64,000 nucleotides of DNA, taken from the NCBI GenBank assembly GCA_021495925.1, contig JAKEKT010000066.1, forward strand, positions 1-64,000, given 5' to 3'. A program made the position numbers and the translations under genes. Shown piece after piece: positions 45,303 through 56,713 of this stretch. This DNA comes from Diplodia intermedia. Taxonomy: Eukaryota > Ascomycota > Dothideomycetes > Botryosphaeriales > Botryosphaeriaceae. The number at the start of each line of letters is the position of its first letter. Position 1 is the first letter of the stretch. The notes under the pieces are model-generated. The model did not search any database and was not told the DNA's origin. It worked only from the letters and a program-made list of their open reading frames with translations.

Positions 45303-46466
45303 TCAGACGCTGACCTCGGTCTGTTGCAGGATGGCCTTGTCGATGCGGTGGAAGCCGCCGTTGGCAGCAACGTCCTTCTGCAGCTGGGCCATGCGCTTCT
45401 GGTCGCCGATGGGGTCGACCGAGTCGGCGTCGAGGGCCCACTCGAGGTAGACATTGGTGTAGTTGGGCTCGAAGCTCTCGTCGAGCACGCCGAGGCGCTT
45501 GCCGTAGCGGGTGACCTTCTGCCAGTCGCGGTTGACGTTCTGCAGGTCGCGGCTGAAGTAGGCGAAGCTGCGCTCGAAGATCTTGCGGTTGACGTCGGTC
45601 AGGCCCATGACGGGCTTGACGGCGACGTACTCGGCCCACGCGCGCTCGGGCTGGGCGAGCACGAAGTCGGTGGCGCGCTTGACGGCGCGCAGGAAGCGGC
45701 GCGCCTGGTCGGGGTTGCGCTCGAGGAACGCGTCGTTGGCGATGTACAGGATGGAGCAGAAGCAGCAGCAGCCCAGCTCGGCCAGCTCGTCGATGCGCAG
45801 CATCTGCACGTCGTCGCGCGGGCGGCCCTGGGCCGCGAGCCACTCCTCCAGCTCGACCATCTGCACGTTCTCCAGCCCGATGCCGGCGTCGATGCGGCCC
45901 GACGTGATGGCGGCCGTGACGTTCATGCCGCAGCGCACCGCCGTGTAGTCGTCGGGCGTCATGCCGTAGTGGCGCGTGAGCTCGTCGATCTGGATCTTGC
46001 CGAACTCGCCCACGTAGCCGATGCGCTTGCCCTTGAGCGTGCGGAAGTCGGGCGTGATGCCGCTGCTCTTGAGGTACACGACGCCCGTGAAGGGCTCGTC
46101 GAGCAGCGACCCGATCGACGTGACCGGGAAGTTGCGCGCCTTGGCCGCGAGCGTGTGGATCATGGCTTTGAAGCCCATGTCGACTTTGCCGCTGCCGATT
46201 ATCTCGGTGACATCCTAATCACTGAGTGTTAGCATGCTGGAGCTGTGGGGTTGAGGATTGAGGCGGGACGTACGCTGGGGTCGTTGGGCTCAAGAAGTGC
46301 GACCTTGATGCCTTCTTCCTTGAAGAAGCCCTTGGCCTGGGCGAGGTAAAGGGGGGCGTGGTACGGCGTAGCGTGCCTGCGGTCACAGTCAGCAAGTTTC
46401 GTCTGGCACCTGTGGGTTAGATCGTTCCCACCAGTTGGTCAGGAACGTGATCTTGTCAGTCGACAT
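45303..46466 (-). CDS. THI5: HMP-phosphate synthase of thiamine biosynthesis (THI5/NMT1)
   Basis: Three exons (46466-46432, 46376-46274, 46214-45303) give 349 residues. The enzyme makes 4-amino-5-hydroxymethyl-2-methylpyrimidine phosphate, the pyrimidine half of thiamine. It consumes pyridoxal phosphate and one of its own His residues, so it is a single-turnover suicide enzyme. Numbering agrees exactly with the yeast enzyme: the PLP-binding Lys62 and donor His66 (FKAMIH) and the iron-related CCCFC motif at 195-199 are all present. The N-terminus ITFLTNWHATPYHAPLYLAQ is typical. The first coding donor is GTGGGA, a weaker form than the others. Expression is expected to be switched off by thiamine pyrophosphate through the riboswitch in the leader intron. 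Confidence 0.97.
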
Positions 46467-46490
46467 TGTGGATGACAGATCAAGTATGTA

Positions 46491-46728
46491 CTGCATTGGT
46501 CAATACAAATTGTCCATGCACGGGCAAGGGGGAGGGGAGTCAAAGAAGCATGTTCTTTCGCTGGTATTATCCAGATCAAGTTCACCGGTATTTCTCAGAA
46601 CAACTGCTCCTCTACTGTGGTGGCTTTCCCCCCTTGTCATCTCCTCTTGAGAGGATGAGACGGTGGAATTTGCCAGCCACAGCAGAGGAGCAGTCGAACA
46701 CCCGGCATGCGTTCTCTTTTATAGTTAC
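46491..46728 (-). other. 5'-leader intron of THI5 carrying the riboswitch and decoy uORFs
   Basis: On the minus strand the donor AAG|GTAACT (GT at 46728-46727) and acceptor ATGCAG (AG at 46492-46491) bound a 238-nt intron that ends 24 nt before the THI5 ATG. Inside it, after the aptamer, are short upstream ORFs: 46551-46540 (3 codons before stop) and 46517-46500 (5 codons before stop). Removing the whole intron removes them. This is the arrangement known for fungal NMT1 genes, where ligand-controlled splicing decides whether decoy uORFs stay in the mRNA. Confidence 0.75.
46548..46710 (-). promoter_or_regulatory. Thiamine pyrophosphate (TPP) riboswitch aptamer
   Basis: Read on the minus strand, the element opens with GCATG and closes with CATGC, forming P1. 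CCGG near the 5' end pairs with CCGG after CTGAGAAATA (P2). GACTGCTCCTCTGCTGTGG pairs with CCACAGTAGAGGAGCAGTT to give the long P3 typical of fungal TPP aptamers. The universally conserved core follows: CTGAGA, then TGATCTGGATAATACCAG (P5 loop), then GCGAAAG. It lies within the leader intron of THI5. Binding of TPP is expected to alter splice-site choice and repress the gene. Confidence 0.96.
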
Positions 46729-48728
46729 CTTGATCTATAGACATGTCCATAGCGACAGACTTCATTGCTCTTTGCATTTCCGTTGTTTCGTACCGGAGCC
46801 AATTGCTTTCAAGCTTTCGAGAGTGATTGATAACGAGACACGAGAGCGGATGCAGAGGGTGCGCTGTGATGAGGAGAAAGAAGACGGGCCGCAGCTGGGA
46901 GACCGGGCTGCTGAAATAGTCTGGTGAGGAGGGGTAATAGCGGGGTAGCTCTTGGTTGTGCCCTAAGGCAAGAGTTAAACTGTGGGTCTCCACTACGTCG
47001 GAAAGGACGACGTAATTCGCGCGCCAAGTGAGTCATCGTCACGCAGACGGAGCATGGAGGAAGCAGGATACGTAAGTAGTGGGTGGATCATTTGCAGGAT
47101 CAAGACGAGCGCACTTTTCTCCAATGGTCGTGGTGGTGATACTCTGCGCCAATTACTTCAGCCGGCAATGCAGCGTGTGCGTTGGGATCCTGTCTCAGGC
47201 CCGAATCGAGCAGCCAACTCTTGCCGATTGCTCCATCAATGTTTTTCCGCAGCGAGACAGAAGCAGTGCATTTAAGGATTTGAGCATTGACAGCACCGCA
47301 ATGCAGGCGACCGAGCCCACGCCTGGGGAAGAGACAAGCACGTGCGCTCAATGCATTGGCACAGTGTTATCGTAATAAAAACGATCCGCACCACTAGCGC
47401 CCGCTGACACAGCAGCCTCGTCGTCCCTACTCACATGTGCGCTCTATGCTCACAATTCCCTCACTCCACTCGCATTGCCGGACCCGACGAGCAATGATCT
47501 GAATTGATTCCTGGTCTCATCCTCACACACGTCAGAGGGCGTTATTCTTACTTAATGTTGGCGGCCAACGAATCCGCTGGCTCGCCGTACGTAGTATAGC
47601 TGTAACGAGAGTGGGGCCCCTTCGCGATCATCAGGCCCCCCTGTTCCCGCAGCCAATGATCCTAGCCCCAGGCACCACCCCTGCACCATCCACGGCTCGC
47701 CCGGCAACAAAATTCCCAGCGACCCGCCCACCAAACCACCACGCTTCTCTTTTGGGCCTCTCACGGCCCGATAAGTAAGACATCCGAGTCCGAATGTGGC
47801 AGATGAGCGACCGTTGGTGAGTCAATAAAAAGATCGGAACTATCATTGAGACATGGGGCAGAAGGCATCATTTAAGGTTCGACTCGTGCCGCAATGCCGT
47901 TGGACCTGAAGTCGACATTTGTGATAATCCGGGGATGTGGCGTGCGATAGGGCTGCTCGGGGTTCGGTAGCGGACCGTCAGATCGGTCAGTGCAGTTCCG
48001 GAATATTCAAAACCAAAGGATATCACGGTGGGTTGCGGAAACTTTGAGCCCAGAAATGTCGGCAGTGGAAGCAAATGTCCGGACGTAAGTGTGACTACTC
48101 TAAATATTCATCCGTGGGTAGTTGAAGCCAATGTCCAGACGCAGATGTGAGCATTAAATCTGAACATTTGTATCCGGACATAAGATTCGACTACACATGT
48201 AATTGCAGCATTTTGTGATGATATGATTAAGAGTATTTGGCTTCCATATTATTACGAGTAAGGCATCTTCAGGCCTACAAACTGCCTACAAACTATATAC
48301 AGAGAATTCGTAAGAGAGAAAACCTGACTTTCCAGATCGTCTAACACATACGTAGTAACGCCATGAGGTGCAGTTCCTATTGACTGTGAGAATTGTGGAT
48401 AGATTTTTTACATTCCCAGCGGCGCTGTCAATTGGCACGGCGCGAAGGACGTGAAGCGAGGGCGTGAGAACCGGCGGACCGGTGGAGAGGTGTCCGAAAC
48501 GGGATGAAACATAAAAACCAGCAAAGCTGATTAAAAAGAAAAGGTATAGAACAGTTAAAAAGACGACATCCATCCACAACACATGAACTCTAGCATTACG
48601 CGGCTCTGGGCCGGAGGTTGGGACCCTTCAAGGACCCCAGGGAGGTTTCCTTTCATTTCCAAACCGTTTCAAAAATTCGTCTACGCAATCGTCTCGCTCG
48701 CACTGCCGCCAAACCACCACTCATCCCC
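46729..48728. other. Upstream region of THI5 and gene-free spacer
   Basis: About 2 kb. The first part on the minus strand is the THI5 5' exon and promoter; ATGs at about 46763 and 46748 (minus) lie just before the leader-intron donor and would matter only if transcription starts upstream of them. Degenerate direct repeats lie at 48062-48200. No other gene is supported. Confidence 0.5.
48062..48200. repeat. Diverged direct repeats around a ccggac core
   Basis: Three imperfect copies occur: ggaagcaaatgtccggac at about 48068, gaagccaatgtccagac at about 48125 and gaacatttgtatccggac at about 48162. Each is followed by a related gtaagtgtgac, gcagatgtgag or ataagattcgac tail. Differences are mostly transitions. 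Confidence 0.6.
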
Positions 48729-50066
48729 TTAGAGGAGGGAGAAGCCGATGGCAAAGCTGACAAGGCTGATGGTGCTGGTGATCATCCAGGCACCGTCCAT
48801 GAGCGAAGTAGCGGCAGAGCTGCCATTCTGCGAGAAGGGGGTGCCACTGGCAGCTGCTCCGGACGATGATGCAGAGCCGCTGTGCGTCTCACCAAGGCCG
48901 GCGGCGGCGCTGGCGCTGGCTTGAGTGGCGTCTTCAACGGAGCTGGAGTTGACGGAGACAGTCTTGTTGATGGCCTCGATGCTCTCAAAGGAGCCGGTAG
49001 TGTCGGTCCAGTTGTAGTTCATGGCCGGGTTGTAGTTGATAATGGTGACGTTCCTCACGTACATGGTGAAAGGCGCCTCGCTGAAGTCGGTGTAGCCACC
49101 CGCCCACTATAGATTTTTGGTCAGCCAATTGTTATTTTTGAACAGAGAGCAATGGGAAGGATACTTTAACAGTCCATTCGTTCTGCCGCTTAGTTCCAGC
49201 GGACCAGATACCTAAGCTGAGGCGGGCGGGAGTCTGGGGGTAGTTCTTGCCACCCAGAGCGTCCTCGTACTTCAGGGTACGGACTACGGTGCCGTCGATG
49301 ATCCAGTTCATGCTGGCATTCGTCCACTCAAAGGCGTACTTGTGCCAGGTGTCAACCGGCGTCTCGACTTCGTGGTAGCCACCACGATCGTAGCTGGTGG
49401 TGTTGCCCTTGCCGAAGTAGTTGGATTGCACGGAGGTGTTGTTGCCACCGAGGAATTCCTTGAAGCTCGTTAGTACATGATCTGCATATGGCATTGTTTA
49501 TACAGGGATAGAGAAATGGCGGTCTTTGTGGTGGTTGTGGTGGTCGTGATGGTGGTGGTGGTGGTTTGGGGGGTCAGGGGGTCCCAGGGGGTGTGGCGGC
49601 CACGACTTACCCAATCAACCTCATCAAGATCGTCCGACTCCAACACAATAGAGCTAACAACACCGGTGCCCGGAGCAGCCTTCATCTCGACCTCGTAGTA
49701 GCCGAAGAGAGTGTAGAACTCGGTGTGCATGGTAGGAGCATCGGTATCCTTGTTAACGGTGAGCTCAACACCATCATCACCGTAGTTGATGACGGAGTAA
49801 GCAGCACCCTCCCAGCTCTCGTTCTGGCCAGTGGTGAAGTCACTGCTGAAGCTGTACTGGTTCAAGCCAACATTGGGAGGGCAGGTAGCTGCGAATCATG
49901 TCAGCGGGACAGTGTCCATGCAAGTCACGATAAGGCGGCATCAGAGCGGATAAGGCGTACTGTTCTCGGTAGGGTTGCAGTCCGAGGTCAGCTGGGCTGA
50001 AGCAAGCGGGGCGGCCGCGGCGAAGAGGGCAATGGCAGCCCGGGCGTAAGCAGATTGAGAAGGCAT
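48729..50066 (-). CDS. GPI-anchored GH16 chitin-glucan transglycosylase (CRH family)
   Basis: Four exons (50066-49961, 49888-49611, 49458-49165, 49106-48729) give 351 residues. CRH enzymes link chitin to beta-glucan in the fungal wall. An N-terminal signal peptide covers about residues 1-25 (ARAAIALFAAAAPLASA). The catalytic motif is E125-V-D-W-E129, split by the second intron (DEVDW|E), with Glu125 the nucleophile and Glu129 the acid/base. A substrate-side segment TWHKYAFEWTNASMNWIIDG follows. The C-terminus is a Ser/Ala/Thr-rich stretch ending in a hydrophobic tail (STISLVSFAIGFSLL), the signal for GPI anchoring. The third intron acceptor is preceded by a perfect TACTAAC branch site. Confidence 0.94.
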
Positions 50067-53000
50067 GGTCGTTGTTGCTGAAGAGCGAATGCTTGGGCTG
50101 GGCAAGGATTCAGGAGATGGCGACAGCGCTAGGACAGCGGCGCGGGAAGCAAGCAAGAAGCAAGGGAGACTGTGAAAGAGGGAGTCTCCTGGTCAGGTTC
50201 CAGACGGTCGAGCGAATGACGCGGAACTGAGCGGGCTGCGAGAGAGAGTGGCAGCAGGGAGTGGACAAGTTGGATGGGTTGGCCTCACACACCAGGCGGA
50301 CGTGGTACGCGGCATGCCAGGCTCAAGTACGTAGGCTGCTTGCTGCCCTGGCGCGAGCTGGCAAGCGCAGACCGGCGCCCCGAGATCTACGTTATCAGCG
50401 AATGCGGTCATTTCTGGCTCCAAGCGACGGATACTACAGGGCCCCGATGCTTGGTACGAGGCACGCAGCCACTCGGAGCGGAGCATTCGTGTCGTCAAAA
50501 TGTCGGGCACGCGCGGATCAAAGGGGAGTCCACGTCGTGCAGTGGGGGTACGCGGCCGCTGCGCGCGGCAGGGCCAGGGGGCGACGCCGGCACGCTGCCA
50601 CCGGCTCACGCTTTGCCGTCTTGCGCCAAGCTGATGGAGAGCCGCAAATTGCCAGAGCGCGCGATGGGGGCAGCCCGCGCTCAGGCACGCCGACCTCCGC
50701 ATCAGCAGACTGAGGGTCTGCTCGCTGCCGGCTCGCCACCACGGCGCACGTCCGAGCGACGCGGTGGATACAATCGGGGTTACGGCCGCCGGCAGTTGCA
50801 GGCCGTCGCACCGGGTCTGAGGACTGCCTCAGAGCGCGACACGAGCACCTCAGCTGCGGCGCTGCGGCGGCGCCGGCGGCTGGGCTCGTGGCTCTGGCGG
50901 TGCCGCGACGAGGGGTCATCCGGGCAGTCTTAGCAGCTATCAATTAACTCGGTCGGTGCGCAGCGGCGTGGTGTGGTGCTGGTGCTGGTGCTGGCTCTGG
51001 TGCTGTGTGGCGGGCGGCGCTCCTCCAACGCGATCGATAAGTAACGCGGAGCAAGCAGCCCGGCTGAAAGGCCGAAGAAACGGCCTCCCACCCCAGGCAC
51101 ACCAACGCGGCAACAGCGCAGAACATCACGGGGAGGGCTAGCCAGTCGCGCGCCTTTGTGCCTGATGATCTGCCGTCGCCGTCCAGGGCAGGGTCCTGCA
51201 TCTGCAGTCAGCCGGGAGAGGCGTTTTTTTGAGGCCGGCTGCCGCCCTCGCCGTTCCTGGTATCGCTGGCGTCCTCGAGGCCTCCCCTTTTTTTCCCGCT
51301 CCCCCCGCCCGGGCCCAGCACTCTCCACACCGGCCTGCAGCCTTACGAGATCCGCGCACCCGGGATCTATGTATGGATTCGTATCGCTCGCTCGCACGCG
51401 CAGCCTCTCCAGCGACCGCTGTCCGTCCTCACCACCAAGGTCGCATCGTCGCCAATCTCAAGGGTTCAGGGCGCGCTGATGGGCGAACCAAACGTCACGA
51501 TCGGCTCGGTCGTCAGGAGAAATTGGCCGGTGGTCATCAAATGCCACCGCCCACCGCGGACCTTGCCGATCGCAAACCAAACGAAGGACGTAGGGGCGGC
51601 TCGGGTGGTGCCAATCCTCATCACCTCGCGCTCCGCGGTCTCCTTCTGCACTGCCCACATGCGCACCACCGCGCCTTGCGCCGTTCCGTCCGCGCTTCTC
51701 TGGAGCCCATTGCCCTGCCCTGCACGCGAAGCGTCAATCAGGGGCAGCGCGCCCCGGCAACGAGAGGCCTTGCCCATCCTTTGCCGTTTTCCTCTTTTCG
51801 CTCGGCAATCGCGACTCGGCGAGCGAGAGCGGGAATGCGTCGTTGTGCCATCAGTCAATCGCGCGTATTGCCTCGTTTTCAGAATAATTGGCCCCAAGAC
51901 CCTTGGCGGCTCCTGTCAATTATCACGAGGTGTGGCAACCGAGGCCACGACTCGGACGTCGGATTTTTTTTATCTATGGTCTTTTTCGAGAAGCGGGGCG
52001 CGGCCGAGGGCAGCAGCAGGCGGAGCGGAGCACATAGCGTGTGGTCGAGCGCGCGCACGACGGAGCTCGGGCGCCGGCCAAGTCAGGATGCTGCTAGCGA
52101 TTGCAGGGGGCTTGGTCCGTCTGCTGCTCTTCCCTTTCTCCCACTATCGCCTTCGGATGCGGTGAACCGCAGACACGCCGCAAAGGGCAGACGCACCGGT
52201 GACAGCGACGGCGTCCCCAGCAAAGTGACGCATTAAGATGCTCCCTCTATGCGTCGAGATAAGCGCGCCAAGCCGACGCAGGGCAATATGCGTAGGGCTC
52301 GCGGGTGTGGGTGCGGGCAGGGTTGGCCCAACCTGCAGGCAGCGGCTGTGGCACTGCGCTAGAACGACTTCAGCGGCGATGCCGATAAGGGACCCAGGGC
52401 TGGGGAACATGCCTTCTATTTTTTGCCCGCCCGGCTGCTACCGTGTGAATAAGATGTAGGACAGTGTGTCGGCACAGACTGTCACTCCTCCAGAGGCGGT
52501 TTGATTGTGAGGCGCGGTGGATCTTCACACGCTCTCACCACCCACGCTGTGGGGTATTGCAACCGCCCCGGGACGCCTGAATCGCCGATGGCAGGTGTGA
52601 CGGCTGCCCATCGCCATGTCGCATCCGCCCTGCTCCCTCATGCAGCATGCAGGAGTCGCTGGAGCATTCATGCGGGGCCGAAAGCGGCGGTAGAAAAGAC
52701 GCCGATTCCATCCGAACCCATGCCTCAGCTCTGCTCCACCAAGCAAACCACCATGCCTACCTGAGAAACCCGCCCTCGCCGAAACGCCCACGTTGAGGCA
52801 CCGCTGCGCTCGAGACGCCTTTGCGACGATCCAAAACACCAACGGCCCGCCCGGCGCCATGCCAGCCGAGTTTTCAAACGGCCACGGCTCTCCGTCGCTG
52901 CTGTCTCACGCGCATTCGCTCGTTTGAGATTAACCTTACTTGCCTCCGAACCACGGAAATTGATCCCTCTAGATCAACCAGTCGACGACCCTCGATGTGG

Positions 53001-53544
53001 CGTCACGGGTGCTGCTCCGATTCGGCGCCACGCGTCTTCCCGTCCCAAGCGAGCGAGCGGCCTGCAGCATCACCCAGATCGATTATGCGGAGGAGGCGTT
53101 TATATTCTTAGGAGCGAGCCGGCCGGGACCAACCATCGGGCTGCGGCACGCCCGGCGGATCTGCATGACGTCTGCATGCACGGCAAGCCCCCCTTCGTAA
53201 CATCACATCATCCGACTTGAAACTCGCGGAATGTGAAGGAAGATTATTCTCAAACGCTGTCTGATACAGCGTGGAAAAAGGTTGTTGCTAAGGCTATATA
53301 CCTTGTTGCATGCGAAAAAACGACGGAAAGACGAAAATGATTTCCCACCCGCTTGGTATCAAGAGCGATTATGCGTTATGCGCCGTGTACTCCTTCTTTC
53401 CCCTCTATGTCGACTCCTTGGCATCAGATGCAAGTTAAAAAAATGATGCTCGTAACGGTTGCTTTTCAATCAAGAAGACAAAACGGTAAATGGACCTTTT
53501 TCCTTTCTTTTCTCTTTTCCTCGTCTTTTTTTTTTCCTCTTTGG
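50067..53544. other. Large GC-rich gene-free spacer upstream of the CRH gene
   Basis: About 3.5 kb between the CRH start and the GT31 stop. GC richness leaves long open frames on both strands (up to 335 codons at 51229-52236), but they are Arg/Pro/Ala-biased, overlap on opposite strands and lack domains or introns. The CRH promoter must lie near the left end. Confidence 0.5.
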
Positions 53545-55074
53545 TTATTGCATAGGGGCGGGCGAGGTGATCCAGTGATCCTGCTGGCACGGCTCGACGC
53601 TCTGGATGAAGGAGTTGATGCGGTCGACGACCCAACCACTCGTTGTGTCCTGGCCCAGGTTGACCGGGTCCCTCTCCGACCCGGCTTGGCCAAGACGTAT
53701 CACCTTGCCCGTCTGACACCGGCCCGGCGAGAACAGGTACTGCACGCAGTCCTCGCGCTGTGCACATGCCTCGCGGCACCCTTGCAGCGAGTATTCCTGC
53801 GGCGTCTCCTCGTAGTCGTCCGACAGGTTGTCCCAGTTGTCCTTCTCGCCGGAGATCTGCGGGGCTACCACATGCGCAAAGACGTCGCGGTGACGGAGCG
53901 TCGGGCGGTCGGCCTGTGCAGCAAGCTTAAACGTTAGCGGGTACTCCTCGAATTTTCGCTGGGCCCGGAGTTCTCCTTCCTGCAGTGCGTGCTTGCGTGT
54001 CGGCGGTGGGGACGGGGAAAGGGGCGGTGAACTTACACCCTGGCTCATCCAGCTCTGCTCGAAATCCCACATGGCCTTTGTCCACTCGGGCTTCATGTGG
54101 TGGTAAGAAACCACGGGGTAGCACCAATGGTTCTTGGTGTAGTCCAGCGTGTACGGGTTCTCTCCCTGGATGATGGGGAAGGCGCCCGTCAGCGGCACCG
54201 CGACCGTCTCCATGACCCTCGACAACACCACGTCTCCGGCGTAGTCCGCCGCAGTCAGCTTGTCAAAGGTCTCGAGGTTGTTTTTACGTTGCGCCACAAC
54301 CCGCTCCAGGGAATTCTTCGACAGAATGATACCCGAGCCACCCGAGGCAAACTGTTTGTCCAGCATCCAGTTTTGGCCGCCGACATAGAGCGGCTTCTCG
54401 GGTTCAAAGAACGAAAGCCATTTGAGGAGGTTCGACCAGATGACATACGTGTCGGCTTCCATGAAAAAGTAGAATTTGGCTTCTGGCTGGGCCTTCAGGG
54501 CCTTCTCCATAAGAGGCAGGAACTTCCACTTGTCCAGCTTCAGGGCCTGGTGCTGCGCAGCGTCGGCGAGCTCTGCGATGTCCTTGCCCTTGCTCTTGTA
54601 CTCGTGCAGCTGCCTGTACAGGCTGAAGTCTGGATGCGTTTGCCGGAGATCCTGGTTCACCTCGTCGAGAAGGTCATGCACCTTCTGGCCCTGGACCTCC
54701 TCTTCGTAGTCCGAAAAGACGGCAAAGTTTGGAATGCAGCGGAAAGTGGTTTCTAGGTGGGTTGGCAGTTTTTCGTGCACCTCCGTGGCGCTCGTCTTCA
54801 TGACCACGAAGACGTCCTCGGCTCCGGGCAGGCTGGCGCACGGTAGTTTCCCCATCTCCGGATTTTGCGGCTGCTCGGTGAGGCCCTCGGGGTGGGCGGG
54901 CACGGCGGGCTTTCCGAAATTTTGGTCCAGCTGCACCGTCTCGGGGACGAAATCGGCGTTCATCGCATTCTGATGAGCAAGGCCCAGGTGCGACCACGAG
55001 AGGAACAGGAGAAGAAGCGAGGCGGCGACGGCAATGAAAAGCGGCGGTCGGGGCCGCGAAGCTGATGACAGCAT
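53545..55074 (-). CDS. Glycosyltransferase family 31 type II membrane protein with PAN domain
   Basis: Exons 55074-54037 and 53913-53545 give 468 residues. The 123-nt intron (GTAAGT donor, CTAAC branch site, GCACAG acceptor) is a multiple of three and has no stop, so the unspliced frame stays open at 509 codons. A shorter alternative acceptor (GCAG, 57 nt) also keeps the frame. A signal anchor at residues 11-27 (PLFIAVAASLLLLFLSW) indicates a Golgi type II protein. The glycosyltransferase domain (DUF604/Fringe-like) contains the metal-binding acidic motif FMEADTYV (Glu206-Ala-Asp208) and the late motif NHWCYPVVSYHHMKP. A Cys-rich PAN/Apple-like module (LQGCREACAQREDCVQYLFSPGRC) ends the protein. 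Donor and acceptor sugars are unknown. Confidence 0.9.
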   Translation of the reverse strand: MLSSASRPRPPLFIAVAASLLLLFLSWSHLGLAHQNAMNADFVPETVQLDQNFGKPAVPAHPEGLTEQPQNPEMGKLPCASLPGAEDVFVVMKTSATEVHEKLPTHLETTFRCIPNFAVFSDYEEEVQGQKVHDLLDEVNQDLRQTHPDFSLYRQLHEYKSKGKDIAELADAAQHQALKLDKWKFLPLMEKALKAQPEAKFYFFMEADTYVIWSNLLKWLSFFEPEKPLYVGGQNWMLDKQFASGGSGIILSKNSLERVVAQRKNNLETFDKLTAADYAGDVVLSRVMETVAVPLTGAFPIIQGENPYTLDYTKNHWCYPVVSYHHMKPEWTKAMWDFEQSWMSQGVSSPPLSPSPPPTRKHALQEGELRAQRKFEEYPLTFKLAAQADRPTLRHRDVFAHVVAPQISGEKDNWDNLSDDYEETPQEYSLQGCREACAQREDCVQYLFSPGRCQTGKVIRLGQAGSERDPVNLGQDTTSGWVVDRINSFIQSVEPCQQDHWITSPAPMQ

Positions 55075-56713
55075 ATCAACTGGCTGTGGCTGCGGCCGTG
55101 GCCGAGAAAGGATCCAACGCTCGAAGGGAAAGGCTAGGTCCGCGGACCCATGGAATTTGGGATTAGGAAAGGCTGTGGCGGCGGGCGGGACGCGGTTGCT
55201 GTTTGGTCAACTTCAAGACACACGCTCAGAGGTGGAGTATTAGCAGCAGCAGCAGCAGCGGCAACGTGCCGGGGGAGCCGCGGGAGCACCTGGGAAGCGC
55301 ATTCTTATGGCAGAGGGGGCGGGACAGGACCGGGGCGCGGATCGGCAGCAGCGTCGTCTCCCTAGCCTCTTGCGAATGAGAAGCTCGTACGGCGGTAACT
55401 AAGTGGCACCGCGACTCGGTAGGAGGACGGCGAGCTGGGTGTGGTGCGCGCACATCACCTCTGACCTAGCGAGCAGGGATCCGGCGCTGATGGTACCGGT
55501 ACTCCCAACACCACACAGCATCATTGTTTGCAGCGAGTCAGCGGCGCCCGGAGCCGCGTGAAATGAGAGAGCACTGGCACATGCGCTGGCAGCCAGAGGT
55601 TGCGCGCGAGCACATAGCGCTGGCCCAGTGCCCCGCAGCCGCAGCCGCCGAAATGGCCGCATCCTCACTGCGCGTTCCGTTCCCTGTTCTCGCGCCCGCT
55701 TCCGCCCTCGTCAACCAGACTCAGCCGCTGCCTGCAGGCCGTCATCCGACGCGCAAGCCGCGCGCCCGGCAGCATCCCGCCCCGCCGCAGCCAGCCTGCC
55801 GCTCTCCCGCGCCAGTGAGCGCGCCGTCAGCCCTGGCGACCCGCCGGCGGGTGATGACGTCGACGCGGCCACAGGGAGCCTGCGCAGCACACAGAAACAC
55901 GTGCCAGCGACGATCAAACACAAGCGCCACGTCGCGACGGCTGCTTCGGGCGACGGATCTTCGCAAAAGGGTCGCAACGGGCGCCGGCTGCGCGAAAAGG
56001 AGTGGCCCGCCGTCAAATTGGCGTCCGCGGCGCCCTTTTGGCGGCGGAAACACGAAACGCCAACGCGGGGTCCCATGCCAGCTCGCCTTGTCCGCCGCCT
56101 CGCGCGTCGCCCTTGCTGCCGTCAGCTGAGCGACACGGCGCCTGTCATCGTGTTCGACGGCGGCGACCGGCCTCAGGCGTGCAGATAAGCAGCCCTTCGG
56201 TTTCAGCATGCGAACAGATCCGCCGACCCGCCCTCCTGGCTTCTGGAAAATATGCGTTTCTGATTCAATGCAATCTCTCTCGCGTAAACTCAACACCGCG
56301 CCCACTCCGACTTCTCATGCACTGCCGCCTGGCGCGTTCCGCATCGTCATCGTCATTACAACATGTGCTGCTCGTCGTAAATCAACGCCCCATCCAGCAA
56401 CCACCACCACGGAAAACCGGCGCACCCGCCGGTCGTCATCTCCTCGATAGGGGACGCTTCCGGAATTAGGGGAAGAAAAGAACCACAATTGCCAGAGTCC
56501 CTATGCTCCTGGCATCCACTCTTGTTTTCCATTAAGCACCCGCGAATACGAGCCTAGCCGACCGTTGCTTTTGCTCCCTCCAACACGCATCCGGGTGGCA
56601 AGCACCCTTGTCCTTCAGCCCAACACTTTTCCATTCCGTCCATTGAGCCATCCGTCCATTGAGCCAGCAGTCCCGTTGCTGATTGTAGCTTTCCGGCAAA
56701 CATCAGCCCGCCG
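55075..56713. other. GC-rich spacer
   Basis: Region between the GT31 start and the subtilase stop, including the GT31 promoter. An (AGC)6 microsatellite lies at 55242-55259, and a short tandem duplication of ccgtccattgagcca occurs near 56636-56667. No gene is supported. Confidence 0.5.
55242..55259. repeat. (AGC)6 microsatellite
   Basis: Six uninterrupted AGC units in the upstream region of the GT31 gene. Confidence 0.9.

Noticed and set aside
51229..52236. 335-codon plus-strand open frame
   Set aside because: Compositionally random, overlapped by opposite-strand frames, no domain, no splice pattern and no conserved motif.
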